Of a DNA stretch of 64,000 bases, positions 17,245 through 26,914 are shown piece after piece. The notes under the pieces are model-generated. The model worked only from the letters and a program-made list of their open reading frames with translations. It did not search any database and was not told the origin of the DNA. Source of the DNA: Actinacidiphila cocklensis (GTDB taxonomy: Bacteria; Actinomycetota; Actinomycetes; Streptomycetales; Streptomycetaceae). The DNA lies in NCBI RefSeq assembly GCF_907177275.1, contig NZ_CAJSLV010000070.1:108548-172547 (forward strand). The letters run 5' to 3'. Each line of letters opens with the position of its first letter. Positions within the stretch are counted from its first letter, which is position 1. A program made the translations under genes and the position numbers.

Positions 17245-19734
17245 ATGGACCGCCGTAATCCCGCGGGTCTCTCCGGCCGGATACCGCTCGCGGTGATCGT
17301 CGTGGATGACGCGGGAATGGTGTCGCACTGGAGTACGGGCGCGCGGAGGCTGTTCGGCCGCTCCCGGCAGGACGCGGTCGGGCAGCCCGCCGTCGATCTG
17401 CTGCCCGTGGTCGGCGCCCTGGAGGGCGCGGCAGGGCAGGACGCGGGCTCACCCGACGGGCGCGGCGTGGCATATCCGTCGGAGGAGGACTACGGCCCGG
17501 GCCTGGAGGCGTCGCTGGCCGGCGGCGGCTCGTATCCCACCGCGGGCCGTGCCCGGCTCTTCGAGCCGCAGCAGGACGCCGCGGCCGAGACGCCGGGCGG
17601 GGCCGCCGACGGCCGCCAGGAGGGCGCCGGCGACGCCCTGGACGTCCTGTGGTGGGCCTACCCGCTGGTCGGCCCGGGATCCGAGCGGCTGCTCGTGCTG
17701 GCCGCCGACGCGGGCCGGCTGCAGCCCGGCGGACCGCACGCGGCGGCCGAGCGGATCGCACCCGGCTTCGCACTGCACACCGAGTTCGCCGGCGCCGACG
17801 GCCTCGCCAAGCAGCTCCCGGAGATCCTGCCCAGCATGAATCCGCTGGAGAGCGCGCGGATCGTGGCGCAGGTGCTCGACCTGGGCTACCCCGTGCTGGA
17901 GATCAGCCGGCACGACCGCGTCCCGGTCACCCCCGACTGGGGTGTGCCGCGCAGGGCCGAGCGGCAGGCCAGGCGGCGGGCCGCCGAGCAGGCCGCGGCC
18001 CTCGACCCGGAGTCGGTGCCTGCCGAGGAACTGGCGCCCGACCTGGAGTACGCCGCGGTGCGCGAGCACCTGGAGTTCCTCAACGAGGTCAGCGGCCGTA
18101 TCGGGACCTCCCTCGACCTGGCCCGCACCATCGAGGAGGTCAGCGCGGCAGTGGTGCCGCGCTTCACCGACGTCGCGGGCACCTACCTGCGCGAGCAGGT
18201 CCTCGCGGGCGAGGGCTTCCCCGACGGGCCGCCCGACGTCACCACCATGTGGTACCGCGTCGCCGTCGAGCACACCGACGAGCCCGGGCGCTGGGACGAC
18301 GTCGTACCGGTCGGCGAGTCGATGCCCTTTCCCGCCCAGACCCCGTTCTTCCAGTGCATGACCACCGGCGAGCCGGTCATGGTGCCGCGGATCAGCGAGC
18401 AGATGGGCAATGCCATCGCCGCGCAGTTCCCCAAGCGCGACATCAGCCCGCTGATCAACAACCGCTCGATGCTGGTGGTGCCGCTCAAGGCCCGCAACGT
18501 GGTGCTGGGCTTCATGATCCTGCTGCGGCACCGAGAGCGCCCGGCGTTCAACGACATGGACCGCGTGACCGGCGCCGAGCTGGCCGCCCGCGCCGGGCTC
18601 GTGCTCGACAACGCGCGGATGTACACGTATCAGGAGAATGTCGCCGACACCCTCCAGGACAGCATGCTGCCGCACATCGCGCCGCGGTTGCCCGGCTGCG
18701 ACGTGGCGACCCGCTATCTGCCGGGCACCCGGCTCGGCCGGGTCGGCGGCGACTGGTTCGACACCATCAAACTGCCCGGCTCGCGGCTCGCCCTGGTCGT
18801 CGGCGACGTCATGGGACACGGGTTGAACTCGGCGGCGATGATGGGGCAGTTCCGCACCGCCGTGCAGACCATGGCGCAGCTGGGCCTCCCGCCGGCGCAA
18901 TTGCTGCGGAATCTGGACGACCTGGCGCAGCGGCTCGGCGAGCAGTATCTGGCCACCTGCCTCTACGCCGTCTACGACCCGGTCGAGTCCGAGGTGCTGA
19001 TAGCCAACGCCGGGCACATACCGCCGGTCCTGGTGCGGGCCGCCGACGGCCGCAGCGAACTGCTCGACGTGCCGACCGGGGCGCCGCTCGGCGTCGGCGG
19101 GGTGCCCTTCGAGACGGTCAGGGTCCCGGTCGCGCCCGGCGACCGGCTGGTGCTGTGCACCGACGGCCTGGTCGAGGTCCGCGGCCAGGACATCGGCGCG
19201 GGCCTCGCCGCGCTGTGCGAGAGCGCCGCGCACCCGGCCGCGTCCATGGACGACGCCTGCGACACGATCATCCGCGCCCTCAACCCGCGCGGCGGCCGCA
19301 AGGACGACGTGGCCCTGCTGATGGCCCGGCTCAACGGCATACCGCGCCAGGACGTCGCGGCCTGGGAGCTGGCCGCGGATCCCGCGGAGGTGGGCAGGGC
19401 CAGGTCCCTGGTCCGCGACACCCTGCGGGCGTGGGAACTGACCGAGGTCGCCGAGACCGCGGAGCTGCTGGTCGGCGAGGTCGTCACCAACGCCGTACGG
19501 CACGCGCACGACCGGCCTGTGGGCCTGCGCCTGGTGCGCGCGGACGCGCTGCTGGTGGAGGTCTCCGACGACGACCACGGGGTGCCGGTGCTGCTCAGCG
19601 CCGGCCCCGAGGACGAGGGCGGGCGCGGCATGCGGATCGTGAGCCGGCTGGCCAGGGAATGGGGCACGAGCCGTTCGGCGCAGGGCAAGACGGTGTGGTT
19701 CGAGCAGGCCCTGCCGGTGCGCCGCAGGCGCTGA
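17245..19734 (+). CDS. SpoIIE-type phosphatase with PAS-like, GAF and HATPase domains
   Basis: An 829-residue regulatory protein. It has a PAS-like sensor (about 10-165, split by a Gly-rich insertion), a GAF domain (about 275-455), and a PP2C/SpoIIE phosphatase (about 465-690, with metal-site motifs VGGDWFD, VVGDVMGHG and CTDGLVE). The C-terminal anti-sigma-type HATPase carries VGEVVTNAVRHA near residue 743. Such proteins both phosphorylate and dephosphorylate anti-anti-sigma factors in response to a signal. No partner sigma or anti-sigma gene is adjacent. The ATG at 17245 follows GAAGGAG. Confidence 0.9.
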   Translation: MDRRNPAGLSGRIPLAVIVVDDAGMVSHWSTGARRLFGRSRQDAVGQPAVDLLPVVGALEGAAGQDAGSPDGRGVAYPSEEDYGPGLEASLAGGGSYPTAGRARLFEPQQDAAAETPGGAADGRQEGAGDALDVLWWAYPLVGPGSERLLVLAADAGRLQPGGPHAAAERIAPGFALHTEFAGADGLAKQLPEILPSMNPLESARIVAQVLDLGYPVLEISRHDRVPVTPDWGVPRRAERQARRRAAEQAAALDPESVPAEELAPDLEYAAVREHLEFLNEVSGRIGTSLDLARTIEEVSAAVVPRFTDVAGTYLREQVLAGEGFPDGPPDVTTMWYRVAVEHTDEPGRWDDVVPVGESMPFPAQTPFFQCMTTGEPVMVPRISEQMGNAIAAQFPKRDISPLINNRSMLVVPLKARNVVLGFMILLRHRERPAFNDMDRVTGAELAARAGLVLDNARMYTYQENVADTLQDSMLPHIAPRLPGCDVATRYLPGTRLGRVGGDWFDTIKLPGSRLALVVGDVMGHGLNSAAMMGQFRTAVQTMAQLGLPPAQLLRNLDDLAQRLGEQYLATCLYAVYDPVESEVLIANAGHIPPVLVRAADGRSELLDVPTGAPLGVGGVPFETVRVPVAPGDRLVLCTDGLVEVRGQDIGAGLAALCESAAHPAASMDDACDTIIRALNPRGGRKDDVALLMARLNGIPRQDVAAWELAADPAEVGRARSLVRDTLRAWELTEVAETAELLVGEVVTNAVRHAHDRPVGLRLVRADALLVEVSDDDHGVPVLLSAGPEDEGGRGMRIVSRLAREWGTSRSAQGKTVWFEQALPVRRRR

Positions 19735-19808
19735 CGCCGGCGCCCGCCGGCCTGCCCGGCGGCCTCCGGCCTTCCGTACGATCACGACGTGGGGAGTGGT
19801 GAGTACGT

Positions 19809-20531
19809 GTGAACGTCTCCAGCGGGTACGCGCATGCGTGGGAGAGCTTCTGGGAGGACGCGCCGCACGAGCCGGGAGGCGTCCTGTGGGACGCGGAACC
19901 GGCGCTGACGGCGCAGCGGCACCTGGCGTACTTCGAGAAGTACTTCGACCCCGGGCTGCCCGTGGTGGACCTGGGCTGCGGCAACGGTACCCAGACCCGC
20001 TTCCTGGCCGGCCGCTACCCGCGCGTCGTCGGGATCGACCTGGCGCACGCGGCCATCGACCGGGCCAGGCGGGACGACCCGCGCGGGCTGGCCGGCTACC
20101 AGCAGCTGGACGCCGTCGACACCGACGCGGTCCGCGCGCTGCACGAGGAGTTGGGCGACGCCAACATCTACATGCGCGGGGTGCTGCACCAGAGCGAGAC
20201 CGCCGACCGCAGCCGCCTGGTGGACGGCATCGCCACCCTCACCGGGCAGCGCGGCCGGGCCTTCGCCGTGGAGCTGGCCGAGGCCGCCAAGGGCGTGCTC
20301 ATGGCCCTGGCCCAGGGTCCCGCGGGGCCGTCACCGAAGGTCGGCGCGATCTTCGCGCACGGCATCGCGCCCGGCGAGGTCCGCGACTCGGCGGTGCCCG
20401 GCTACTTCACCTCGGCGGGCCTCGACGTGCTCGCCGAGGGCGACGAGCCGCTGCAGACCACCGACTTCCGGCCGGACGGAGCACGGATAGAGGTCCCCTC
20501 ACGCTGGCTGGTGGCGGGGCTGGCCGCGTAA
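19809..20531 (+). CDS. Class I SAM-dependent methyltransferase
   Basis: A 240-residue Rossmann methyltransferase. Motif I is VVDLGCGNGTQTRFL (near residue 57), followed by an acidic strand end GIDLAHAAID and the C-terminal segment VPGYFTSAGLDVLAEG. The N-terminus YAHAWESFWEDAP is like that of small-molecule methyltransferases in actinomycetes. The substrate is unknown. The GTG at 19809 has only a weak ribosome site. It ends 11 nt before the M55 peptidase gene, so it probably leads that operon. Confidence 0.85.
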   Translation: MNVSSGYAHAWESFWEDAPHEPGGVLWDAEPALTAQRHLAYFEKYFDPGLPVVDLGCGNGTQTRFLAGRYPRVVGIDLAHAAIDRARRDDPRGLAGYQQLDAVDTDAVRALHEELGDANIYMRGVLHQSETADRSRLVDGIATLTGQRGRAFAVELAEAAKGVLMALAQGPAGPSPKVGAIFAHGIAPGEVRDSAVPGYFTSAGLDVLAEGDEPLQTTDFRPDGARIEVPSRWLVAGLAA

Positions 20532-20542
20532 TGTGATCTCGC

Positions 20543-21379
20543 ATGCGGAAGATCCTCATCTCGGCCGACATGGAGGGCGCCACCGGTGTGACCTGGCCGG
20601 CCGACGTGCTGCCCGGCACCGAGCAGTGGCAGCGCTGCCGTCACATGTTCACCTCGGACGTCAACGCCGCCGTCGCCGGCTTCCTGGACGGCGGCGCCGA
20701 CCAGGTGCTCATCAACGAGGCGCACTGGACGATGCGCAACCTGCTGCTGGAGCAGCTGGACGAGCGCGCCCAGATGCTCACCGGGCGGCACAAGGAACTG
20801 TCCATGGTCGAGGGCGTCCAGCACGGCGACGTCGACGGCATCGCCTTCGTCGGCTACCACACGGGCGCCGGCACCGAGGGCGTCCTCGCCCACACCTACC
20901 TCGCCAACTCCCTCACCGGAGTGTGGGTCAACGGCGAGCCCGCGAGCGAGGGCCGGCTCAACGCACTGGTCGTCGCTGAATACGGCGTCCCCGTCGTCCT
21001 GGTGACCGGCGACGACCGCACCGGGGTCGACGCCCGCGGCTACGCGCCGCAGGCCCGCACGGTCGCCGTCAAGGACTACGTGTCCCGCTACGCCGCCGTG
21101 TGCCGCCCGCCCGCCAGGACCGCCGCCGACATCCGCGCCGCGGCCCAGCAGGCCGCCGCCCTCGCCGTACGGCACGAGCCGGTGCAGGCAGGGCCGTTCA
21201 CCGTCGAGGTGGAGTTCGACGCCTGGCACCTGGTCGGCGCCGCCACCGTGGTCCCCGGGGTGGAGCAGACGGGCGAGCGGCGGGTGGCGTATACGCTGCC
21301 GACGATGTACGCGGCCCTGCGTGCCTTCAAGGCCGTGACGACGCTCGTTTCCCAGGCGGTGGAGGAGCAGTATGGCTGA
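20543..21379 (+). CDS. M55-family D-aminopeptidase (DppA-like)
   Basis: A 278-residue zinc peptidase of the DppA family, which removes N-terminal D-residues such as D-Ala from short peptides. The N-terminal ADMEG motif supplies the first zinc ligands, and later ligands are seen in GYHTGAG and HTYLANS. The segment NGEPASEGRLNA is also typical. The family forms a cytosolic decamer. The ATG at 20543 has no clear ribosome site but is close behind the methyltransferase stop. The M20 peptidase gene overlaps its 3' end by 8 nt. Confidence 0.9.
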   Translation: MRKILISADMEGATGVTWPADVLPGTEQWQRCRHMFTSDVNAAVAGFLDGGADQVLINEAHWTMRNLLLEQLDERAQMLTGRHKELSMVEGVQHGDVDGIAFVGYHTGAGTEGVLAHTYLANSLTGVWVNGEPASEGRLNALVVAEYGVPVVLVTGDDRTGVDARGYAPQARTVAVKDYVSRYAAVCRPPARTAADIRAAAQQAAALAVRHEPVQAGPFTVEVEFDAWHLVGAATVVPGVEQTGERRVAYTLPTMYAALRAFKAVTTLVSQAVEEQYG

Positions 21380-22730
21380 GCGGGCCGCGGCGGCACAGGG
21401 CGAAGCGGTGGTCGACGACATCGCGCTCGACGAGGTGGTGCGCTTCACCTCCGACCTGATCAGGATCGACACCACCAACCACGGCGGCGGCGACGGCAAC
21501 GAACGGGCCGCGGCGGAGTATGTCGCCGAGCGCCTCGCCGAGGTCGGGATCGAACCGGCCGTCCTGGAGAAGGCACCGGGCCGCACCAACGTGGTGGCCA
21601 GAATCCCCGGCACCGACCCGTCCGCCGACGCGCTGCTCGTGCACGGCCACCTCGACGTGGTGCCCGCGCAGGCCGACGACTGGAGCGTGCACCCCTTCTC
21701 CGGCGAGATCCGCGACGGCGTCGTCTGGGGCCGCGGCGCCATCGACATGAAGAACATGGACGCGATGGTGCTCGCCTGCGTCCGCGCCTGGGCACGTGCG
21801 GGCAAGCGTCCCCCGCGGGACATTGTGCTGGCTTTCACCGCCGACGAGGAGGACAGCGCCGCATATGGCGCCGGCTTCCTGGCCGCCGAGCACGCCGACC
21901 TCTTCGCCGGCTGCACCGAGGGCGTCAGCGAGTCGGGCGCCTACACCGTCCACACCGACAACGGGCTGCGGCTCTACCCGGTGGCGGCCGGCGAGCGCGG
22001 CACCGCCTGGCTGGATCTGACCGCGCAGGGCAGGGCGGGCCACGGCTCCAAGGTCAACCGCGAGAACGCCGTCGTCCACCTCGCCGCCGCCGTCGCCAGG
22101 ATCGGCGAGCACCAGTGGCCGGTCCGCCTCACCGCCACCGTCAGGGCGGCCCTGACCGAACTCGCCGCGCTCTACGGCGTCCCCGCCGACCTCGACGACG
22201 TCGACGCGCTGCTCGACCGGCTCGGCACCTCTGCGGCCTTCGTGCGGCCCACCGTCCGCAACAGCGCCAACCCGACGATGCTGCAGGCCGGCTACAAGGT
22301 CAACGTCATCCCCGGCACCGCCAGCGCACGCGTCGACGGGCGCGTACTGCCCGGCGGCGAGGACGAGTTCACCGCCACCATGGACCGGCTCACCGGGCCG
22401 CACGTGCGGTGGGACTACCACCACCGCGAGGTGCCGCTCCAAGCCCCCGTCGACTCGGCGTCCTTCGCCGCGATGCGCGAGGCCATCGAGCACTTCGACC
22501 CGGGGTCGCACGTGGTGCCGTTCTGCATGTCGGGCGGCACCGACGCCAAGCAGTTCTCCCGGCTCGGCATCACCGGCTACGGCTTCTCTCCGCTGCGCCT
22601 GCCGCCGGGATTCGACTACCAGGCGCTCTTCCACGGCGTGGACGAGCACGTCCCCGTCGACGCCCTGCACTTCGGCGTCCGCGTGCTGGACCGTTTCCTG
22701 CGCGCAACCGCCGGGGAGGAGACCGCATGA
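21372..22730 (+). CDS. M20-family metallopeptidase (dipeptidase/deacylase type)
   Basis: A 452-residue two-zinc hydrolase. Ligands and base are in order: HGHLDVVP (first His, Asp), GRGAIDMKN (bridging Asp), TADEEDS (catalytic Glu) and, near the end, CMSGGTDAKQF. The lid/dimerisation domain runs from about 200 to 330. Substrates are usually dipeptides or N-acylated amino acids. It overlaps the M55 gene upstream, and its stop overlaps the ATG of the S9 peptidase (ATGA), so the three are co-translated. Confidence 0.92.
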   Translation: MAERAAAAQGEAVVDDIALDEVVRFTSDLIRIDTTNHGGGDGNERAAAEYVAERLAEVGIEPAVLEKAPGRTNVVARIPGTDPSADALLVHGHLDVVPAQADDWSVHPFSGEIRDGVVWGRGAIDMKNMDAMVLACVRAWARAGKRPPRDIVLAFTADEEDSAAYGAGFLAAEHADLFAGCTEGVSESGAYTVHTDNGLRLYPVAAGERGTAWLDLTAQGRAGHGSKVNRENAVVHLAAAVARIGEHQWPVRLTATVRAALTELAALYGVPADLDDVDALLDRLGTSAAFVRPTVRNSANPTMLQAGYKVNVIPGTASARVDGRVLPGGEDEFTATMDRLTGPHVRWDYHHREVPLQAPVDSASFAAMREAIEHFDPGSHVVPFCMSGGTDAKQFSRLGITGYGFSPLRLPPGFDYQALFHGVDEHVPVDALHFGVRVLDRFLRATAGEETA

Positions 22731-24721
22731 CCGCCACCGCGCAGCAGGACACCGGATACGGCAGCTGGGCCTCACCGATCGACGCCGCCACCGCCGCGGC
22801 CCACGACGGCAGCCCCGACAGCATCGGCATCGTCGGCGACGACGTGTGGTGGACCGCGCCCCGCCCCGCCGAGGGCGGCCGCCGCGCGCTGATCAGGCGC
22901 CGCCCCGACGGCACCGAGGAATGCCCGCTGCCCGCGCCCTGGAACGTCCGCAACCGGGTCATGGAGTACGGCGGCACCCCCTGGGGCGGCGCGCTCGTCG
23001 ACGGCTCCCCACTGATCGTCTTCACGCACCACCTCGACCAGCGGCTCTACGCCTTCCGCCCCGACCGCCCGCAGGACCCGCCGTATCCGCTCACCCCGGT
23101 CTCCGCCGTCGGCGGCGGGCTGCGGTGGGCAGATCCGTCCATCCGGGCGGAGCGCGGCGAAGTGTGGGCCGTGCTGGAGGAATTCACCGGCGAGGGACCC
23201 GGCGACCTGCGCCGCCTCCACGCCGCCGTCCCGCTCGACGGCAGTGCCGCCGACGACCGCGCGGCCGTACGCGAGCTCGCCCCCGTCACCCACCGCTTCG
23301 TCACCGGGCTGCGGCTGTCGCCCGACGCGCGGCAGGCCGTCTGGCTGGCCTGGGACCACCCGCGGATGCCCTGGGACGGCACGGAACTGCGCTGCGCCGA
23401 CGTCACCGCCGACGGCACCCTCGGCCCTGCCCGCACCCTCGTCGGCGGCCCCGAGGAGTCCGTCAGCCAGGCCGACTGGGCCGCCGACGGCACCCTGCTC
23501 GCCGCCACCGACCGCACCGGCTGGTGGAATCTCCACCGCGTCGACCCGGCGACCGGCGAGGCCGTCGACCTGTGCCCGCGCGAGGAGGAGTTCGCCGGGC
23601 CGCTGTGGAAGCTCGGGCAGCGCTGGTTCGCACCCCTCGACCACGGCCTGATCGCCGTCCTGCACGGCGTGGGCGCCGCCAGGCTCGCGCTGCTCGACCC
23701 CGCCACCGGCCGGCTCACCGACGCCCCCGGGCACTGGACCGAGTGGGGCGGCACCCTGGCCGCCGCCGGCAGCCGGGTCATCGGCCTCGCCGCGAGCGCC
23801 CGCAGCTCGCACGAGATCGTCGAACTCGACGCCGCCACCGGCCGCACCCGCGTCATCGGCAACCCCCACCACGACACCGTCGATCCGGCGTACATTCCCG
23901 AGGCGAAAGCCCGCGTCTTCACCGGCCCTGGCGGACGCGACGTCCATGCCAACATCTACGCCCCGCGCCACCCCGAGCACACCGCCGGCGGCCCCGCCCC
24001 CTACGTCATCTGGGTGCACGGCGGCCCCACCAGCCGCACCTCCATGGTCCTCGACCTGGAGATCGCCTACTTCACCTCGCGCGGCATCGGCGTCGCCGAG
24101 GTCAACTACGGCGGCTCCACCGGCTACGGCCGGGCCTACCGCAACCGGCTGCGCGAGCAGTGGGGCATCGTCGACGTCGAGGACAGCGTCGCCGTCGCCG
24201 AGGGCCTGGTCGCGGAAGGCGCCGCCGACCCCGAGCGGCTGGCCATCCGCGGCGGCAGCGCCGGCGGCTGGACCACCGCCGCCGCGCTCACCACCACCTC
24301 GACCTTCGCCTGCGGCGCGATCAGCTACCCGATCCTCGACCTGGCCGGCTGGTCCCCGGCCGGCGGCGAGACCCACGACTTCGAGTCCTGGTACCTGGAG
24401 TCCCTCATCGGCCCGCACACCGAGGTCCCCGAGCGCTACCACGACCGCTCCCCGGTCCATCACGCCGACCGCGTCACCGTCCCCTTCCTGCTGATGCAGG
24501 GCCTGGACGACGTGATCTGCCCGCCTGTGCAGTGCGAGCGCTTCCTCGCCGCACTGTCCGGCCGCGCCCTCCCGCACGCCTACCTCGCCTTCCCCGGCGA
24601 GAGCCACGGCTTCCGCCGCCTCGACACCCTGGTGACCTGCCTGGAGTCCGAACTCTCCCTCTACGCCCAGGTCTTCGCCTTCACCCCGCCCGGGGTGCCC
24701 GTCCTCGACCTGACCCCGTGA
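22727..24721 (+). CDS. S9-family prolyl-oligopeptidase-type serine peptidase
   Basis: A 664-residue peptidase with an N-terminal beta-propeller (to about 400) and a C-terminal alpha/beta-hydrolase domain. The oxyanion region is VHGGPTSR, the nucleophile elbow GGSAGG, the acid in GLDDVICP and the His in GESHGF, so the triad is complete. No signal peptide is seen, so it acts in the cytosol on short peptides. The ATG at 22727 overlaps the M20 stop and follows GGGGAGGAG. Confidence 0.93.
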   Translation: MTATAQQDTGYGSWASPIDAATAAAHDGSPDSIGIVGDDVWWTAPRPAEGGRRALIRRRPDGTEECPLPAPWNVRNRVMEYGGTPWGGALVDGSPLIVFTHHLDQRLYAFRPDRPQDPPYPLTPVSAVGGGLRWADPSIRAERGEVWAVLEEFTGEGPGDLRRLHAAVPLDGSAADDRAAVRELAPVTHRFVTGLRLSPDARQAVWLAWDHPRMPWDGTELRCADVTADGTLGPARTLVGGPEESVSQADWAADGTLLAATDRTGWWNLHRVDPATGEAVDLCPREEEFAGPLWKLGQRWFAPLDHGLIAVLHGVGAARLALLDPATGRLTDAPGHWTEWGGTLAAAGSRVIGLAASARSSHEIVELDAATGRTRVIGNPHHDTVDPAYIPEAKARVFTGPGGRDVHANIYAPRHPEHTAGGPAPYVIWVHGGPTSRTSMVLDLEIAYFTSRGIGVAEVNYGGSTGYGRAYRNRLREQWGIVDVEDSVAVAEGLVAEGAADPERLAIRGGSAGGWTTAAALTTTSTFACGAISYPILDLAGWSPAGGETHDFESWYLESLIGPHTEVPERYHDRSPVHHADRVTVPFLLMQGLDDVICPPVQCERFLAALSGRALPHAYLAFPGESHGFRRLDTLVTCLESELSLYAQVFAFTPPGVPVLDLTP

Positions 24722-24743
24722 GGCGACCCTCGGGCGGTGCCCG

Positions 24744-25685
24744 GTGACGGCTTCCGTACCCGGGGCCGGACTCGTCCGGCCCCGGCGGCTGGTCGCGGGG
24801 GACCGGGTCGGGGTCGTGGCGCCCGCGGGACCGGTGCCGCAGGGGATGCTGGAGGCCGGGCTCGCCGTGCTGCGGGAGTGGGGGCTCGAACCCGTCGTCG
24901 CCCCGCACGTCCTCGACGAGCACCCGTCCGGCTACCTCGCGGGAGCCGACCAGACCAGGGCGGACGACCTGCGGGACGCCTGGTGCGACCCGGAGACGGC
25001 CGCCGTGGTCTGCGCCCGCGGCGGCTACGGCACGCAGCGCATGGCCGACCTGCTGGACTGGGACGCCATGCGGCGGGCCGAACCGAAGGCCTTCCTCGGC
25101 TTCAGCGACATCACCGTGCTGCACGAGGCGTTCGCCACCCGCCTGGGCCTTGCCACCCTGCACGGTCCGATGCCCGGCACGCCCGCCTTCCTCGTCGACC
25201 ACGCCGGCCGCGACCACCTGCGCCGCACCCTCTTCGCCCCTGAGGAGGTCCAGGTCCTGCACGCACGGGCCGCCCGCGCGCTCGTGCCCGGCAGGGCCGC
25301 GGGCGTCACGCTGGGCGGCTGCCTCAGCCTGCTCGCGTCCGACATCGGTACGCCGTCGGGCCGTCCTTCGGCCGCGGGCGGCATCCTGCTGCTGGAGGAC
25401 ACCGGCGAGGAGGCGTACCGCCTGGACCGCTTCCTCACCCAGCTCCTGCGCAGCGGCTGGCTCGACGGGGTCGCCGGGATCGCGCTCGGCTCCTGGGAGG
25501 ACTGCGGACCCGACGACGAGGTGCGTGCCCTGCTGCTCGACCGGCTCGGGCCGCTCGGGGTGCCGATCCTGGAGAACCTCGGCTTCGGGCACTGCCTGCC
25601 CGCCCTGACCCTGCCGCTCGGGGTGCCCGCCGTCCTCGACGCCGACGCCGGCACGCTGACCGCCCAGGTGCCCGCCTTGCGCTGA
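24744..25685 (+). CDS. S66-family LD-carboxypeptidase (LdcA/MccF-like)
   Basis: A 313-residue serine carboxypeptidase that cleaves L-Xaa-D-Xaa bonds, as in tetrapeptides from peptidoglycan or in microcin-C-like peptides. The nucleophile lies in GFSDIT, with CARGGYGTQR before it, the catalytic Glu in LLLEDTGEEAYRLDR and the His in GFGHCLPALTLPLG. No signal peptide, so it is cytosolic. GTG at 24744, 22 nt after the S9 gene, and the last gene of the peptidase block. Confidence 0.92.
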   Translation: MTASVPGAGLVRPRRLVAGDRVGVVAPAGPVPQGMLEAGLAVLREWGLEPVVAPHVLDEHPSGYLAGADQTRADDLRDAWCDPETAAVVCARGGYGTQRMADLLDWDAMRRAEPKAFLGFSDITVLHEAFATRLGLATLHGPMPGTPAFLVDHAGRDHLRRTLFAPEEVQVLHARAARALVPGRAAGVTLGGCLSLLASDIGTPSGRPSAAGGILLLEDTGEEAYRLDRFLTQLLRSGWLDGVAGIALGSWEDCGPDDEVRALLLDRLGPLGVPILENLGFGHCLPALTLPLGVPAVLDADAGTLTAQVPALR

Positions 25686-25746
25686 CCCGCACCGACCTCC
25701 GACGAGGCCGAAATCCGACGGGCCGAAAGGGGCCACCCCCCCCGTG

Positions 25747-25760
25747 CGCCGGAAGGCGCG
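25747..25760. terminator. Small hairpin between convergent genes
   Basis: GCGCC-GGAA-GGCGC stem-loop in the 86-bp gap between the S66 peptidase and the histidine kinase, which converge. The stem is short, so function is uncertain. Confidence 0.35.
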
Positions 25761-25771
25761 GGCTCACCCCG

Positions 25772-26914
25772 CTAGAGCCTCCCCGGCGAGGGAGCGGCCG
25801 CGGGCAGGACGACCTCGAAACGGCACCCGCCCGGCACATTGCGCACCGCGGCCCGCCCGTGGTGCGCCTCCACGATCCCGCGGACGATCGCGAGCCCCAG
25901 CCCCGCCCCCGCCGGCGGCGTCCGCGCCCCGCTGCCCCGCCACCCCGTGTCGAAGACACGGGGGAGATCCGCGGCCGGAATCCCCCCGCACCCGTCCGTG
26001 ACGGACACCACGACCGCCCCCGACGCGGTGTCCCGCAGCGCGGACACCGCGACCGTGCCGTCCTCGGGCGTCCGGTGAATCGCGTTGGTCAGCAGATTCG
26101 CCAGCACCCGCGTCATCTCCCGCCCGTCGACCTCGACCGGTATCCGCTCGACCCGCTCGCCGACCAGCCGCACCCGATGCTCCGCGGCCAGCGGACCGGC
26201 CCCGGCTATCGCGTCGCCGACCAGGTCGTACACGGACATGCGTGACGGGCTGAGCGCCAGCACCCCCGCCTGGATGCGGGACAGTTCGAAAAGGTCGCCG
26301 ACCATCCCGCTGAGCCGGTCCACCTCCGCGCGGATCTGCCGGTGGTAGCGGCCTGGGTCCTCCGCTATCCCGTCCTCCAGCGCCTCGGTCATGGCCCGCA
26401 GCCCGGCCAGCGGGGTGCGCAGGTCGTGCGAGATCCAGGCGACCAGCTCGCGCCGGGACGCCTCGAGTGCGCGCTCCCGCTCCCTCGACGCCTCCAGCTT
26501 GGCACTCGTGGCGGCCAACTCCCGGCCCAGCTCGGCCAGCTCCGCGGTGGGCGCGCCGGCGGGCGCGGCGAAGGCGTCGCCGTCACCGAAGGCACGGGTC
26601 GCCGCGGTCAGCGCCCGGCTGCCCGCGACCACCGTGCGGCCCAGCAGCAGCGCCACCACGAGGGAGACGGCCGCCGCTATCGCGCACACCGTGGTGACCA
26701 CCCCGAGATCGTGCTCCGACAGGAACATCGCCCAGGCCACGGACAGCGTCCCCGCCAGCATCGCGCACACCGCGACGACCACGACCACGGCGAGGGACAG
26801 CGCGACCGAGCGACTGCGCAGCAGCCGCAGGGCGGCGGCGCCGAGCAGTCCCACGACGGCCGCGCCCACCGCGGCATACGCGGCGATGACCACCAGATCA
26901 CCCATCGGTGCCAC
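25772..26914 (-). CDS. Two-component sensor histidine kinase
   Basis: A 380-residue membrane kinase. Three hydrophobic segments lie at about 5-30, 38-62 and 70-92 with almost no external loop, so it may sense a membrane or intracellular signal. A HAMP-like linker follows, then the HisKA box SHDLRTPL (His163) and the ATPase boxes NLLTNAI, DGCGGIP and GAGLGLAIV. It overlaps the response-regulator stop by 17 nt, so the pair is one operon with the regulator first. An ATG three codons in (26905) is also possible. Confidence 0.92.
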   Translation of the reverse strand: MAPMGDLVVIAAYAAVGAAVVGLLGAAALRLLRSRSVALSLAVVVVVAVCAMLAGTLSVAWAMFLSEHDLGVVTTVCAIAAAVSLVVALLLGRTVVAGSRALTAATRAFGDGDAFAAPAGAPTAELAELGRELAATSAKLEASRERERALEASRRELVAWISHDLRTPLAGLRAMTEALEDGIAEDPGRYHRQIRAEVDRLSGMVGDLFELSRIQAGVLALSPSRMSVYDLVGDAIAGAGPLAAEHRVRLVGERVERIPVEVDGREMTRVLANLLTNAIHRTPEDGTVAVSALRDTASGAVVVSVTDGCGGIPAADLPRVFDTGWRGSGARTPPAGAGLGLAIVRGIVEAHHGRAAVRNVPGGCRFEVVLPAAAPSPGRL

